Shown: positions 1 through 9,083, counted from the stretch's first letter. The stretch: DNA of 64,000 nucleotides from Veillonella denticariosi JCM 15641 (GCF_002959855.1 NZ_PPDB01000003.1:186001-250000); one strand, 5' to 3'. The notes: a model not told the origin generated them from the sequence alone. Made by a program: numbers and translations.

Positions 1-96
1 TTAGTTTATTCATTTTTATCGATTATAAATATACTATATTTATACTTAGTTTACAATACACATACCCCCTATGGGTACAAAGCACACATCAGGGCA

Positions 97-130
97 CAAA
101 AAAGAGGCCGTTACAGTAGTAACAGCCTCT
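97..130 (-). terminator. Rho-independent terminator after the PotE-like gene
   Basis: A near-perfect inverted repeat (arms about 103-114 and 119-130, one mismatch) lies just past the stop codon of the antiporter gene. On the minus strand it is followed by a run of six T. This is the usual shape of an intrinsic terminator. Confidence 0.8.
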
Positions 131-143
131 AAAAGACGAGAGT

Positions 144-1475
144 TTAATCGATACTTTGTTGTAAACCGACCTGGCGGCGATGTAGCCATGCTTTGCGAAC
201 CATATACGTTACAAAGCCGATGCCGATAGCAATAGCGCTGCCCATCATCGCATCCACGCCACATGCGTAGATTGCATACAAGCAGTATGCTACGCCAAAC
301 ATCGCAACCGGTGCGAATCTTTTAACTTTCACCTCTGCAGCACCCTCCTGTCGCATCATAGTCGTTACAGCTAAGATACACAATACATAAGGGAACACAT
401 TAGTTACAACGGCCAAGTTTACAAGATTTTCAAATTGCTGACGAAGAGAATCATCTGCCGTAAATAATGTAATCGCCGTTTCAATAGCCAACAGGATAAA
501 GACGCCACGCACGGGAGCATCCTTGCTGTTCACGCGAGCGAACACCTTAGGGAAATAGCCGTGCTCTGCGCAACTTTTAAAAACACGAGACAAGGTGAAC
601 TGCCAGCACAATAATGCACCGAAGCAGGAAATCACCATAGCCGCCATTACGATATCAGCCACCATATCATTGAACATGTATACGAAGGTCAACCCGAATG
701 GTGCGTTCGAATTTAAGAGATCAACGTTAGGCACGATACCGGCCATCACGTTAGTGGACAAGATGTAAATCACCGCCACTGCTAATGTGCCCGCTACAGT
801 CGCAATAGGCACGTTTTTCTTTGGATTCTCTACAGCATCAGCATTCGCTGCAGCAGATTCAAATCCTAGGAAGCCCCACAATGTTAATGCAATGGATTGT
901 TTGATTGCATCAAAGAACGGCAAGTCGTTTGGATTCCATGCCGCCATGTACGTGTCAGGGTTGAACCAGAACCAACCGAGAGTTCCGATTACAAGGACCG
1001 GGACGATAGCGCCCCAAATAGTAAGGTTGCTTAATTGACCGGTGAAGCGATTACCGCGGAAATTCAAAATCGCCGCGAACCAGAGCAATACGATTGCCGC
1101 CTCACTCATCTGAATGGCATTAAGATCAACCCCAAAGAAAACTGCGCCATAACCGACTGCAGATACTGCAATGGCTATATTAGCAATGATAAGCGATATG
1201 CTGTAAGCATAATTCGCCATAAAATGTCCAGTTTTACCGAAGCGGTATTCTGCATAGCCGCCCACGCCGCCACGTTTCGTGGAGAACATACCCGCTTGAG
1301 CAAAAATATACGCCAGTACCAGCGCACCCACAGCTGTCACGAGCCAAGATAAAACTGAAATAGTACCAACTTGAGCCAAATTAGTCGGTAACATAATGAT
1401 CCCAGCTCCTAGCATATTGGCTGCTACCATTGTGGTTAGCTGGAATACAGACATTTTTTTAGCGGTGGTTTTCAT
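144..1475 (-). CDS. potE: Putrescine/ornithine (polyamine) antiporter, APC superfamily
   Basis: An inner-membrane amino acid/polyamine transporter of 443 residues, the usual length for the APC family with about 12 membrane helices. The N-terminal motif GAGIIMLPTNLAQVGTIS and the following GGVGGYAEYRFGK match the PotE putrescine-ornithine antiporter closely. An AAAGGGGAT ribosome binding site sits before the ATG. The next minus-strand genes upstream make arginine, which is metabolically close to ornithine, but 540 bases separate them. Members of the Veillonella group are known to attach cadaverine or putrescine to peptidoglycan, so polyamine import would fit. The exact substrate (putrescine, cadaverine, ornithine or lysine) is inferred. 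Confidence 0.78.
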   Translation of the reverse strand: MKTTAKKMSVFQLTTMVAANMLGAGIIMLPTNLAQVGTISVLSWLVTAVGALVLAYIFAQAGMFSTKRGGVGGYAEYRFGKTGHFMANYAYSISLIIANIAIAVSAVGYGAVFFGVDLNAIQMSEAAIVLLWFAAILNFRGNRFTGQLSNLTIWGAIVPVLVIGTLGWFWFNPDTYMAAWNPNDLPFFDAIKQSIALTLWGFLGFESAAANADAVENPKKNVPIATVAGTLAVAVIYILSTNVMAGIVPNVDLLNSNAPFGLTFVYMFNDMVADIVMAAMVISCFGALLCWQFTLSRVFKSCAEHGYFPKVFARVNSKDAPVRGVFILLAIETAITLFTADDSLRQQFENLVNLAVVTNVFPYVLCILAVTTMMRQEGAAEVKVKRFAPVAMFGVAYCLYAIYACGVDAMMGSAIAIGIGFVTYMVRKAWLHRRQVGLQQSID

Positions 1476-1911
1476 GTATCAATCCCCTTTCATTAAGGTG
1501 AATTTTTTCTCGTCCATAATTCACTTGTACTATATATACCGCTAAGTAAATCCAGTTCGTGCTGTGATGGGCTTGAATGTGGATTTACCGTTTTTATTCT
1601 TAATACGACTCCAATAATATCACCTATGAGTTCAAAATGAAAGTACTTTATTGACGGACATGCCATATTACACGAATTGAATAAATCATATATAATTTAA
1701 CATGTAAAACGAACTGAATTTATTTTAACGATGACAATATATATTTTTACCCTATTTTATCCTGTGTCTATATGTGGTTTTTCCTATCTATGACGGTTAT
1801 AGTATCGTGGCACAAGACTATTATTTTCTACAGTCCACTGTACGCGAACACAAAATTACACCATTTTTATAGTACATTCTCACTTACAATACATAACAGT
1901 TTCAGCAAACC
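1476..1911. other. AT-rich intergenic region upstream of the PotE-like gene
   Basis: This 436-base stretch has no convincing ORF. It must hold the promoter of the minus-strand antiporter gene, because the argH terminator-like hairpin lies on its right side. I could not pick a convincing -35/-10 pair. No riboswitch or tRNA-like fold was recognised. Confidence 0.5.
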
Positions 1912-1984
1912 AAAAGCCGATATATACATAGGTCTATATCGATTCCCTTAACGGCAAATCAACGATTATGTATATATCGGCTTT
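1912..1984. terminator. Large inverted repeat downstream of argH
   Basis: Two perfectly complementary 18-base arms (about 1913-1930 and 1967-1984) enclose a 36-base loop about 30 bases past the argH stop. The arm carries AAAGCCGATATATACATA. It probably ends argGH transcription, although the run of T is short and the loop is unusually large for a simple terminator. Confidence 0.5.
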
Positions 1985-2015
1985 ATAAATTTTTCAGCTA
2001 TACTGATGAATTATT

Positions 2016-3443
2016 TTATCCCTGTACGGATTCAACAATGACCTTCCAGTCGGCAATTTGTTTTTCTTCTACAGCGATAACGGCTTTACCGTTATTCCGT
2101 TGCCGTTCCACGCATTCCGGTGCGGTTCCGGAGTAGTTGTTACGTCCCGCTACACAGGCTTCAATGGAGATGGCATCAAGAATATCCGCATCAAAATGAT
2201 GAGAGATGGCTTTGAAATCCTCTACGGATAAATCGAGGAGTACACAGCCCTTTTCGATGCAATGATGTACGGCATTGCCCACGATTTCATGAGCTTCACG
2301 GAACGGAACGCCTTTTTTCGCAAGATAATCCGCCATATCCGTCGCATTCGAAAAGTCGTCATCCAGGACTGCTTTCATATGAGCACCGTTTACCTTCATA
2401 CCCCGAATCATGGCCGCATTGATGGATAATGCAAAGTGAACCGTATCAATGGCATCAAAAATCCCCTCTTTATCCTCCTGCATATCCTTGTTATACGTCA
2501 ACGGCAAACCTTTGAGTGTCGTTAGCAGCCCCAACAGATGTCCATAGGTACGACCTGTTTTACCGCGCACCAGTTCACATACGTCGGGATTTTTCTTTTG
2601 CGGCATGATACTGGAGCCCGTGCAGTGCGCGTCGTCCAGTTCAATAAAATTAAACTCATTGGTGGACCACAAAATCAGTTCCTCGCTGAGACGGCTCAAG
2701 TGCATCATCACAAGAGACGCAAAGGCAAGGAATTCGACTACGTAATCACGGTCGGATACGGCATCCATACTGTTCTCATAAATACGAGAAAAACCCAAAA
2801 GCTCCTGTGTGTACGTCTGATCAATACCGTATGTGCTGCCCGCTAATGCACCCGCCCCGAGAGGCATAATATCGGCATGCTTAAAGACCGTCAGCAAGCG
2901 GTCAAAATCGCGTTCCAACATGGAAAAATACGCCATCATGTGATGTCCGAACAACACCGGTTGCGCCCGTTGCAAATGAGTATACCCCGGCATGATTACG
3001 TCGCTGTATTTCTCCGCCGTTTCGATGAGCGCCTTTTGCATATCCACGATGAGTTCGCCCATTTCCACAACAGCCTTGCGCACGTACATATGCAAATCCA
3101 CCGCACATTGGTCATTACGACTACGCCCTGTATGCAAACGACCGCCCGCTTCACCGATATCGTCGGTGAGGCGCTTTTCAATATTCATATGAATATCTTC
3201 AAGGGCGACGGAAAACGGGAACTCCCCCTTATCGATTTGCCCCTTTATCTTCGTTAAGCCCGCCACAATTGCATCCCGATCCGCGTCGGAGATAATATGT
3301 TGTTTAGCCAGCATTTTCGCATGTGCCTTACTGCCGGCAATATCTTCGGCGTACATCCGAGCGTCAAAAGCGATAGAGGATGTAAAATCCTCTACCGCTT
3401 TATCCGTGCCCTTTGTGAAACGCCCGCCCCACAATTTAGCCAT
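2016..3443 (-). CDS. argH: Argininosuccinate lyase
   Basis: Catalyses the last step of arginine synthesis, splitting argininosuccinate into arginine and fumarate in the cytoplasm. The 475-residue length is typical. The fumarase/aspartase superfamily signature [12 protein letters not shown] is at residues 276-287 and holds the mobile catalytic serine. The N-terminal MAKLWGGRF and the HTGRSRNDQ motif near residue 104 are classic ArgH features, and TH at 155-156 holds the conserved histidine. The start codon overlaps the argG stop by one base (TAATG), so the two are translationally coupled. Confidence 0.97.
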   Translation of the reverse strand: MAKLWGGRFTKGTDKAVEDFTSSIAFDARMYAEDIAGSKAHAKMLAKQHIISDADRDAIVAGLTKIKGQIDKGEFPFSVALEDIHMNIEKRLTDDIGEAGGRLHTGRSRNDQCAVDLHMYVRKAVVEMGELIVDMQKALIETAEKYSDVIMPGYTHLQRAQPVLFGHHMMAYFSMLERDFDRLLTVFKHADIMPLGAGALAGSTYGIDQTYTQELLGFSRIYENSMDAVSDRDYVVEFLAFASLVMMHLSRLSEELILWSTNEFNFIELDDAHCTGSSIMPQKKNPDVCELVRGKTGRTYGHLLGLLTTLKGLPLTYNKDMQEDKEGIFDAIDTVHFALSINAAMIRGMKVNGAHMKAVLDDDFSNATDMADYLAKKGVPFREAHEIVGNAVHHCIEKGCVLLDLSVEDFKAISHHFDADILDAISIEACVAGRNNYSGTAPECVERQRNNGKAVIAVEEKQIADWKVIVESVQG

Positions 3444-4654
3444 TATAAACCTGCCTTTTCTTTCATCAACGCATTAATTTTAAGAGGTAAACCGAACAGG
3501 TTGATGAATCCGGCTGCATCAGCCTGATCGTATACATCATCCTCTTCGAATGTTACGAAATCTTCGCTGTACAAGGAATATGGAGAGGTACTGCCTGCAG
3601 AAATGATATTGCCTTTGTACAATTTGAGTTTCACATCGCCCGTTACCGTCTTCTGCGTTTCGTCCACAAATGCCTGCAACGCGTTCATCAACGGCGCAAA
3701 CCACATGCCGTCGTACACGAGTTCCGCATACTTGTTCGCAATGAGTTCTTTATAGTGATACGTCGCTCTGTCGAGGCAAAGGTATTCCAATTCTCTGTGC
3801 GCATACATGATGATAGATCCGCCCGGATTTTCATAAACGCCACGGGATTTCATGCCTACCAATCTGTTTTCCACGATATCTACGACGCCGACGCCATAAT
3901 GAGCGCCGATTTCATTGAGTTTTTCCAACAATTGCAACGGGGTACCTTTTTCACCGTCTACGGCTACCGGTACGCCTTCTTTGAAAGTAACCGTCACAAA
4001 ACCGGCTTCATCAGGGGCCTGTTCCGGAGTATGCGTCACCAAATACACATCATCTTTAGGAGCATTTGCGGGATTTTCAAGATCGCCGCCTTCATGAGAT
4101 AAATGCCATACGTTTTGGTCCATCGAATACGGATGCGTTTTAGTGGCCACTACAGGGATGTTATGCTTCGCCGCATATTCCATGCAGTCCGTACGGGATT
4201 TCAAATCCCATTCCCGCCATGGCGCGATAATTTTCAAGTTCGGTGCAAGGGCTTTGATAGCCAATTCAAACCGCACCTGATCGTTACCTTTACCGGTCGC
4301 ACCGTGAGCAACCGCATCGGCGCCTTCTTTAGTGGCGATATTAACCAGAATTTTACCAATCAAAGGTCTCGCAAAAGATGTTCCGAGTAAATATTTACCT
4401 TCGTACACGGCACCGGCTTTCACAGTAGGCCATACATATTCTTTAACGAATTCCTCCTTCGCATCGACGATATACGCCTTGGACGCGCCGGACGCGATAG
4501 CCTTTTTCTCAACAGCATCGAAATCCTCAGGCTGCCCCAAATCAACGCACACGGCGATGACCTCGCAACCGTAATTTTCCTTGAGCCAAGGAATGATAAC
4601 AGATGTGTCCAACCCACCAGAATACGCAAGTACTACTTTGTTTGCTTTGCCCAT
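3443..4654 (-). CDS. argG: Argininosuccinate synthase
   Basis: Joins citrulline and aspartate with ATP to form argininosuccinate. The length of 403 residues is standard. The PP-loop ATP-binding motif AYSGGLDTS is at residues 10-18, followed by family motifs such as [13 protein letters not shown]. It is the first gene of a two-gene argGH unit. The 267-base region upstream holds two small hairpins and an AT-rich stretch, which may be where arginine control (ArgR type) acts, though no exact ARG box was confirmed. Confidence 0.97.
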   Translation of the reverse strand: MGKANKVVLAYSGGLDTSVIIPWLKENYGCEVIAVCVDLGQPEDFDAVEKKAIASGASKAYIVDAKEEFVKEYVWPTVKAGAVYEGKYLLGTSFARPLIGKILVNIATKEGADAVAHGATGKGNDQVRFELAIKALAPNLKIIAPWREWDLKSRTDCMEYAAKHNIPVVATKTHPYSMDQNVWHLSHEGGDLENPANAPKDDVYLVTHTPEQAPDEAGFVTVTFKEGVPVAVDGEKGTPLQLLEKLNEIGAHYGVGVVDIVENRLVGMKSRGVYENPGGSIIMYAHRELEYLCLDRATYHYKELIANKYAELVYDGMWFAPLMNALQAFVDETQKTVTGDVKLKLYKGNIISAGSTSPYSLYSEDFVTFEEDDVYDQADAAGFINLFGLPLKINALMKEKAGL

Positions 4655-4860
4655 GATAACACCTCATAAACCCATTATATATTTCTATAATATACGTGAT
4701 ACACTATCAGACAACTGTGAAAGCCCCATGGCTTTACAGCCGGTGAAAGCATTTCACCAATCTGACAAAACATAGTATACACTCGTATATTTATAAATGC
4801 AAGTATTATTTTTATGCAATTATATAATATAGTTCGGTTTGTAAGTATTTTCCGAATCAA
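4655..4860 (-). promoter_or_regulatory. argGH promoter and 5' leader with two small hairpins
   Basis: Between argG and the toxin-island gene there is a perfect 7-bp hairpin (GGTGAAA at 4742-4748 with TTTCACC at 4752-4758) and a second hairpin (AAAGCC/GGCTTT at about 4720-4735). An AT-rich stretch at 4770-4840 probably holds the promoter and an ArgR-like operator. Assignment as a regulatory leader rests on position and hairpins only. Confidence 0.35.
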
Positions 4861-4921
4861 ACTTCAAAAGTATCAATACTAATCACATACCTGTAGATTA
4901 GCGACTAATCGTAAATTTATT

Positions 4922-5263
4922 TCAAAGACCCTTTTCAGAAAACTCTAATACTACTTCATCAGGAGTATCTTCCTTAATAGATAAATAATATAACTGTCCA
5001 TCAATCTCCTTTTGATAATAGTTCCCCGACAACTCCCATCCATTCTTAGATATAAATTTTTTAATATTATTAGAATCGTCTACATCCATAAACTTAACTA
5101 CAAAATGTGGAGAAAGCGTACTTATATCAAAAATAAAAGGTGTAATTGAATCAACTTTAAGATCAACTTCATTCGTAAGAGTTCTTAATTCAGCCCAAAA
5201 TATTTCTTGAGAAGCAGAATATTGCGTTTTCAACTGGTTATCAACTTTATATAACACACACAA
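4922..5263 (-). CDS. Small protein of the island's WAE-PHF-GW family, possibly N-terminally truncated
   Basis: A 113-residue hypothetical protein at the far end of the CDI island. It shares an ordered pattern with the protein at 7574-7975: W-A-E, then P-H-F exactly 29 residues later, then G-W about 22-24 further on, then Y-x-K. That paralogue begins with a membrane helix and this one does not. Here the reading frame opens only at a TTG with AGAAGG before it, after an in-frame stop. It may be a decayed copy that lost its anchor, or a cytosolic variant. An immunity role is inferred from the neighbourhood only. Confidence 0.5.
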   Translation of the reverse strand: MCVLYKVDNQLKTQYSASQEIFWAELRTLTNEVDLKVDSITPFIFDISTLSPHFVVKFMDVDDSNNIKKFISKNGWELSGNYYQKEIDGQLYYLSIKEDTPDEVVLEFSEKGL

Positions 5264-5399
5264 TACGTTAATCCTTCTGATTCACTAAAATCAACGTCTA
5301 CTTCATTCCTACTCATCTCGTTAATAGTACAACATCAGAATCACTGTAAAGTGACTACCATCATAATCAAGAAATCATCCTGCAAATTTAATATCAAAT

Positions 5400-5474
5400 T
5401 TACTTAAACATTATTTTTAAAATATATCCCATGAGTATTAGATATATTAAAAGCATAATAATTAGCATATTCAT
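5400..5474 (-). CDS. Tiny hydrophobic peptide (24 residues), translationally coupled
   Basis: A 24-codon frame starting with ATG at 5474 overlaps the stop of the preceding gene (TGATG), so it could be translated by coupling. Nearly all residues are hydrophobic (many Leu, Ile, Met), enough for a single membrane helix ending with a Lys-containing tail. No family is recognised. It could be a real small membrane protein or the remnant N-terminal helix of a decayed anchored protein like that encoded at 7574-7975. Confidence 0.3.
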   Translation of the reverse strand: MNMLIIMLLIYLILMGYILKIMFK

Positions 5475-5779
5475 CAACTTATATTTTCTTGATATAAACC
5501 TATTACTAAAATCAGTGTATATACTCCGTCCCATAATATAGTAGTACGAATAAACTGAACATCATTATTAAATATTACATAAGAAGCTACTATCGGTAAT
5601 AAAGCAAGTAATGCTAGCTGATTTAAAACTTTAACTAACTTTGGAAACCGTCTAAACTTCTTAATCGTTTCCCATTTTTCATCTGTTAAAGTTTGGGCTA
5701 TCTCAATTCTATAAATAATACTCCCTGTCCATGCAATAGTAATCAGGAAAATTATTCTTAAAATATCAATCTTGTACAT
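5474..5779 (-). CDS. Hypothetical small membrane protein
   Basis: A 101-residue protein with a hydrophobic N-terminal segment (about residues 7-24) and two more hydrophobic stretches near 55-70 and 80-95, so probably three membrane helices with a charged loop rich in Lys and Arg (about 32-48). No family is recognised. Multi-helix membrane proteins are common as immunity proteins in CDI arrays, which is the only functional hint. Base composition is much more AT-rich than the flanking housekeeping genes. Confidence 0.5.
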   Translation of the reverse strand: MYKIDILRIIFLITIAWTGSIIYRIEIAQTLTDEKWETIKKFRRFPKLVKVLNQLALLALLPIVASYVIFNNDVQFIRTTILWDGVYTLILVIGLYQENIS

Positions 5780-5960
5780 TTCTACACCGTTTATAAGAGT
5801 CTGTTACTTTACTAAAACACGTCCCGCTTTCAAATAAACTACCCCCCCATATCCAACACATACTATATACGATGAAAACTTCTTTAAATGATATCCGGTC
5901 AATTAATGCTTCACCATTTTTCTTAAACAGTAGCAATAAGAACGATTTAAAATGCCCCAA
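5766..5960 (-). pseudogene. Small ORF with a G7 tract, probably frameshifted membrane protein piece
   Basis: An AAAGGAG site precedes a TTG start. The first 45 codons look protein-like, with an amphipathic start and a hydrophobic stretch. After a run of seven G on the minus strand (plus 5842-5848) the frame becomes Cys/Ser/Arg-rich and poor-looking. With one G fewer, the frame would instead read on as WGVVYLKAGRVLVK and stop, which looks more natural. It is either a frameshifted relic or a phase-variable gene. No family is recognised. Confidence 0.35.
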
Positions 5961-5990
5961 TAGTTCATCTCCTTTTATAATAAGCTTCTA

Positions 5991-6599
5991 CTATTTTAGC
6001 CATGCATCTAATACATTTGAAAGTTTTGCTGCTATTGCAATAGATCCAATTGATAAGAAAAATACAAATACTTTATTTAATGCAACAAGTCGATACAGCA
6101 TCACATTAAATAGAAAGAAGACATAGCCATTGAGTATAGTTATTATTAATTTTGTTGCATCTGCAGCAAGTCCATACCAAAACACATTGTAAAATTTAAG
6201 GCTATTAATAGGATGTATTAAAATAATTTTTGTACTTAAACAAAATAAATAAAAAGTGGATATATAAAGTGTAATTAAGAAAAACTTTCTTATTGCAATT
6301 TGTCGTGATCTACCGACAATTAACCATAACAGTAATGCTATAAAAAAGTTATCTACTAAAACAGCTGTAGAGAAATCAACTACATATGATAACAAGCTAA
6401 TTTTCCCAATATTAAAAGGTTGAGCAATAACACTCAGAGAATCTCTTATAAAAACTCCATGAGTACCATAAGCTACTCGCAAGGTCAACCAAGCAATAAA
6501 GAAGTAAAATAATGCTGTTGTTACCTTCGTACTACTAAGGATATGATTAATGTCTGCACGCAATGGCGAAAAAAATATTACTTTCAAATTTTTAAGCAT
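5991..6599 (-). CDS. Hypothetical multi-helix membrane protein
   Basis: About 202 residues from the ATG at 6599, which has AAAGGGG at a good distance (an in-frame TTG sits just before). There are roughly five hydrophobic segments: about residues 27-48, 65-95, 105-125, 140-165 and 175-195. No recognised motif. It lies inside the AT-rich toxin island on the same strand as the other displaced modules. An immunity or accessory membrane role is possible but unproven. Confidence 0.55.
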   Translation of the reverse strand: MLKNLKVIFFSPLRADINHILSSTKVTTALFYFFIAWLTLRVAYGTHGVFIRDSLSVIAQPFNIGKISLLSYVVDFSTAVLVDNFFIALLLWLIVGRSRQIAIRKFFLITLYISTFYLFCLSTKIILIHPINSLKFYNVFWYGLAADATKLIITILNGYVFFLFNVMLYRLVALNKVFVFFLSIGSIAIAAKLSNVLDAWLK

Positions 6600-6602
6600 C
6601 AA

Positions 6603-6859
6603 TTACCCCTTTCATTATTTAATATTATGTCTACGCAAGTAGCTATTTATTCTATAAAGTTTTTCATCACTAAAGTTTCTGATTCCCATACGCCCCACGT
6701 AAGCCTCTAGCATATATAATATTATGATTGTACGGTCAAGGTTAAAAAATTCAACTCCAACATAAAAAAGAGCCATTGTTTGGAGTGATTTACATAATTA
6801 TAATCGTTCTTTTTTAACTCATAGAGTTAAAATTGCAACACATTTTGCCCTATAATCAA
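6603..6859 (-). promoter_or_regulatory. Intergenic region with a candidate promoter
   Basis: A candidate minus-strand promoter reads TTGACC (plus 6734-6739), a 17-base spacer and TATATG (6711-6716), facing the membrane protein gene at 5991-6599. A small palindrome (TTTTAACTC/GAGTTAAAA) sits near 6816-6836. A 32-codon frame at 6615-6713 starts inside the proposed -10 box, so it is unlikely to be expressed from this promoter. Confidence 0.35.
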
Positions 6860-6903
6860 AAACAGCAGATAGTTGACAGGATATAGCCAACTATCTGCTG
6901 TTT
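6860..6903 (-). terminator. Island palindromic terminator, copy 1
   Basis: Perfect 16-base arms (6860-6875 and 6888-6903) carry the island's repeated core CAGCAGATAGTTG. It follows the stop of the 6922-7344 gene and is followed on the minus strand by a T-rich stretch. The same core recurs at 7493-7530 and 9814-9845. Confidence 0.7.
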
Positions 6904-6921
6904 GAAGTAATAAATTACACA

Positions 6922-7344
6922 CTACAGATTACTAGTAATCCCGATCTCCCAATTTCCATCATATCTATCTTTATAAAGCATATAGACCCCATAATTATTA
7001 TGTGATAAAAGATAGGAAGTACTATTATTAGTGCTTCTCTTATTAATTATATCAGACTTTATAATAGGTTTAAGTGGATTTAGTATTAAATCCACAGTTT
7101 CACTTTCACTCAATTGAGATACAAAGGTAATTGTAATGCTCCAGCCCCCTCCTTTAGGGCGATGACCTTCTCCGACTGAACTAACGCTTACTTTATCATT
7201 ATTTTTTATAGTCTCTATAACGGCATCCTGTACAGTTTTAACACGCTCTTTATTAAAGTCCAGTTGAGAATTATTATAAATTGAATGAAAAAGAAAAACT
7301 GCTACAACCAAGCCTAGAAATGCAAAAAAACTCCATTTACGCAT
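6922..7344 (-). CDS. Hypothetical membrane-anchored protein, candidate immunity protein
   Basis: From the ATG at 7344, which has GGAG eight bases upstream, this is a 140-residue protein. It has one N-terminal membrane helix (about residues 6-24) and then a soluble domain of about 110 residues, presumably on the outer face of the membrane. It directly follows a toxin C-terminal remnant (7365-7472) and is closed by island terminator copy 1, the layout expected of a displaced CDI toxin-immunity cassette. No family is recognised, so the immunity role is inferred from context. Confidence 0.5.
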   Translation of the reverse strand: MRKWSFFAFLGLVVAVFLFHSIYNNSQLDFNKERVKTVQDAVIETIKNNDKVSVSSVGEGHRPKGGGWSITITFVSQLSESETVDLILNPLKPIIKSDIINKRSTNNSTSYLLSHNNYGVYMLYKDRYDGNWEIGITSNL

Positions 7345-7364
7345 ATGATAATCTCCATTTGTCA

Positions 7365-7472
7365 TCAATTATACTCTTCATATGGATCCTCTTCTCCATC
7401 ATCTAATATTTCATATAGTGCCTACACTCTAGCCGGAGCTTTTGTTGGTGAGTTTAATAGAATCGCTCTATA
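7365..7472 (-). pseudogene. Remnant of a toxin C-terminus
   Basis: The minus strand reads 16 plausible codons, one in-frame TAG, then 18 codons ending in an acidic tail (DDGEEDPYEEYN) and a stop immediately before the 6922-7344 gene. It lies between island terminator copy 2 and a candidate immunity gene, where a CdiA C-terminus would be. It is too short to identify the toxin activity. Confidence 0.35.
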
Positions 7473-7492
7473 TTATTTAAGCAATAAAAAAC

Positions 7493-7530
7493 CAGCAGGT
7501 AGTTGATAGGTTATGATCAACTATCTGCTG
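7493..7530 (-). terminator. Island palindromic terminator, copy 2
   Basis: Arms CAGCAGGTAGTTGA (7493-7506) and TCAACTATCTGCTG (7517-7530) pair with one G-T wobble and are followed on the minus strand by TTTTTATT. It closes the unit containing the 7574-7975 gene. The core sequence is shared with copies 1 and 3. Confidence 0.75.
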
Positions 7531-7573
7531 ATTAAAATAAGAATAAAAAGCACTATGGATTACTTTTTGATTG

Positions 7574-7975
7574 TTATTCCGTAATATCTGAATCAGCAAA
7601 CATTTCAAATTCAAGAGACCCAGTTTTTTGAGTTACTTTTAAAATATAAATCGTATTATTTACTGACTTTTTATAAACATCATCATTGAGTATCCATCCA
7701 GCTTTTCTCAATTGCAGCTCAATATCTTCACCATTAGAATTAACTTGCGCAATAAAATGAGGTGTAAAGCTACCAATTCGTATAACTTTAGGATTAATAA
7801 ACACTATCTCATATGCATTCGTATTTACAAGCTGTTTAAACTCAGCCCAATAAACTATAGAATATGAAGAATATTCTTTTTCCAAATACGTATCAATAGC
7901 AGAGCCTATATATATGGCAGAGATCATACCTAAAATCATGCCAAACGCCACAAGGAATGCTTTTAATAAATTCAT
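7574..7975 (-). CDS. Membrane-anchored WAE-PHF-GW family protein, candidate immunity protein
   Basis: A 133-residue protein with a strong AGGAG site. Residues 5-27 form a membrane helix, and the rest is a soluble domain with W-A-E, P-H-F and G-W-I-L motifs that are shared in order with the 4922-5263 protein. It follows the 7990-8379 gene by 14 bases in one transcription unit and is closed by terminator copy 2. A membrane-tethered immunity protein is the likely role, from context. The family is not one I recognise. Confidence 0.55.
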   Translation of the reverse strand: MNLLKAFLVAFGMILGMISAIYIGSAIDTYLEKEYSSYSIVYWAEFKQLVNTNAYEIVFINPKVIRIGSFTPHFIAQVNSNGEDIELQLRKAGWILNDDVYKKSVNNTIYILKVTQKTGSLEFEMFADSDITE

Positions 7976-7989
7976 AAAGAACTCCTCTT

Positions 7990-8379
7990 CTACTGAAAGA
8001 TACCAATAACTAAACTTTCATTATCAAAAATTAATAAATAGTCATCATCTACACCTTTAGATACATACATTAAATGATTCTCATCCAGAAGAGTATAATT
8101 TGATTGCATTTTAGTCCCCATATTTTTATCTACTTTACCTATAACCCTAATTTTTGTTGATTCAGAAACCCCCATTTTATGATAAAGCTTAGTCCAAGAT
8201 ATTTCTTTTAAAATTTCCTCATTATACAATTTAAAGACTTCAATATATAGATTTGAAGCATACGGATATCGATTAATTGCATAATAGTTGCTGATATGCA
8301 ATACCAGAAAAAATGACATACTAGTAATTATTCCCAAAAGAATATATTTAATGATAAATTTGATAAATTTTATATCCAT
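7990..8379 (-). CDS. Membrane-anchored hypothetical protein, likely immunity to the 8382-9080 toxin piece
   Basis: From the ATG at 8379 (an in-frame TTG lies at 8397, inside the toxin gene) it encodes 129 residues. One membrane helix near residues 10-30 is followed by a soluble domain of about 95 residues. The stop of the toxin piece and this start are almost contiguous (TAATAATG), the tight toxin-then-immunity order typical of CDI. No sequence family is recognised. Confidence 0.55.
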   Translation of the reverse strand: MDIKFIKFIIKYILLGIITSMSFFLVLHISNYYAINRYPYASNLYIEVFKLYNEEILKEISWTKLYHKMGVSESTKIRVIGKVDKNMGTKMQSNYTLLDENHLMYVSKGVDDDYLLIFDNESLVIGIFQ

Positions 8380-8381
8380 TA

Positions 8382-8954
8382 TTAATATCGTCTCCAATGC
8401 ATCTTATTTGAATACTCATCAAAACCTTTAAAATGATGGAACCCACCATAACCATCATATATTTCAGCTCCAAATGGACGACGTCTAATCAATACAAGTT
8501 TACCTGCAGACCCATTATATAGTTCTAATCCACTATTCGGATGAGCTTTAAAATATGCTAAAACATTAGTATTATAATCACTTCCCCAAATGTCTGCATC
8601 AGAAAGATTACCAACATAACTAGAATATCCACCAAAGGTTGATATTCCATGCGCAGTAGTAGTAACACCTGTATCAAAATGAATACTTTGATTCTGAGAT
8701 GAAAAATCATCTAAACTTGAAGGAATTGCAACTCCAGTCGACCAGTTAATATAATTATAGGTAGCACTTACACCTATACTACCTCCTTTTATCGACTCTT
8801 TTATCAATTCCGCAGAGTTTGGGTCATTGGGAATATTAGGAAATGTAATTACTTTAACAGTAGCACCAACAGGAATAACATTATCAGATATTGATAAATC
8901 TCCACCAACTTGATCATAAATTCCACCAAATTTATCTACTATAACTCCTACCAT
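8382..8954 (-). CDS. Displaced CdiA C-terminal toxin domain (orphan CdiA-CT)
   Basis: Encodes 190 residues from the first ATG, and the frame stays open upstream to about 9080, adding about 42 residues with no start codon of its own. It is Gly-, Asn- and Ser-rich, with a C-terminal stretch containing RRRPFGAEIYDG and HHFKGFDEY. It lies directly after a decayed CdiA pretoxin segment (9084-9422) and before a candidate immunity gene. It is best read as a detached toxin C-terminus, expressed only if recombined behind a functional cdiA. The enzymatic activity is not recognised. Confidence 0.5.
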   Translation of the reverse strand: MVGVIVDKFGGIYDQVGGDLSISDNVIPVGATVKVITFPNIPNDPNSAELIKESIKGGSIGVSATYNYINWSTGVAIPSSLDDFSSQNQSIHFDTGVTTTAHGISTFGGYSSYVGNLSDADIWGSDYNTNVLAYFKAHPNSGLELYNGSAGKLVLIRRRPFGAEIYDGYGGFHHFKGFDEYSNKMHWRRY

Positions 8955-9083
8955 TCCATCAACAGAAGCAATACCTCCATTTATAATATCTGCAGATGCG
9001 TCTATTGAATAAACTTGATTATATTGTAATTTACTTCTATCAACATAATCTATTGCTGGTTTAAAAATAAATGAAGTAAATTA

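Noticed and set aside
1476-2015. A possible riboswitch or T-box upstream of the PotE-like gene
   Set aside because: No conserved specifier, antiterminator or known aptamer pattern could be recognised.
6615-6713. A 32-codon minus-strand frame before the 5991-6599 gene
   Set aside because: Its ATG lies within the best -10 box candidate and there is no ribosome site.
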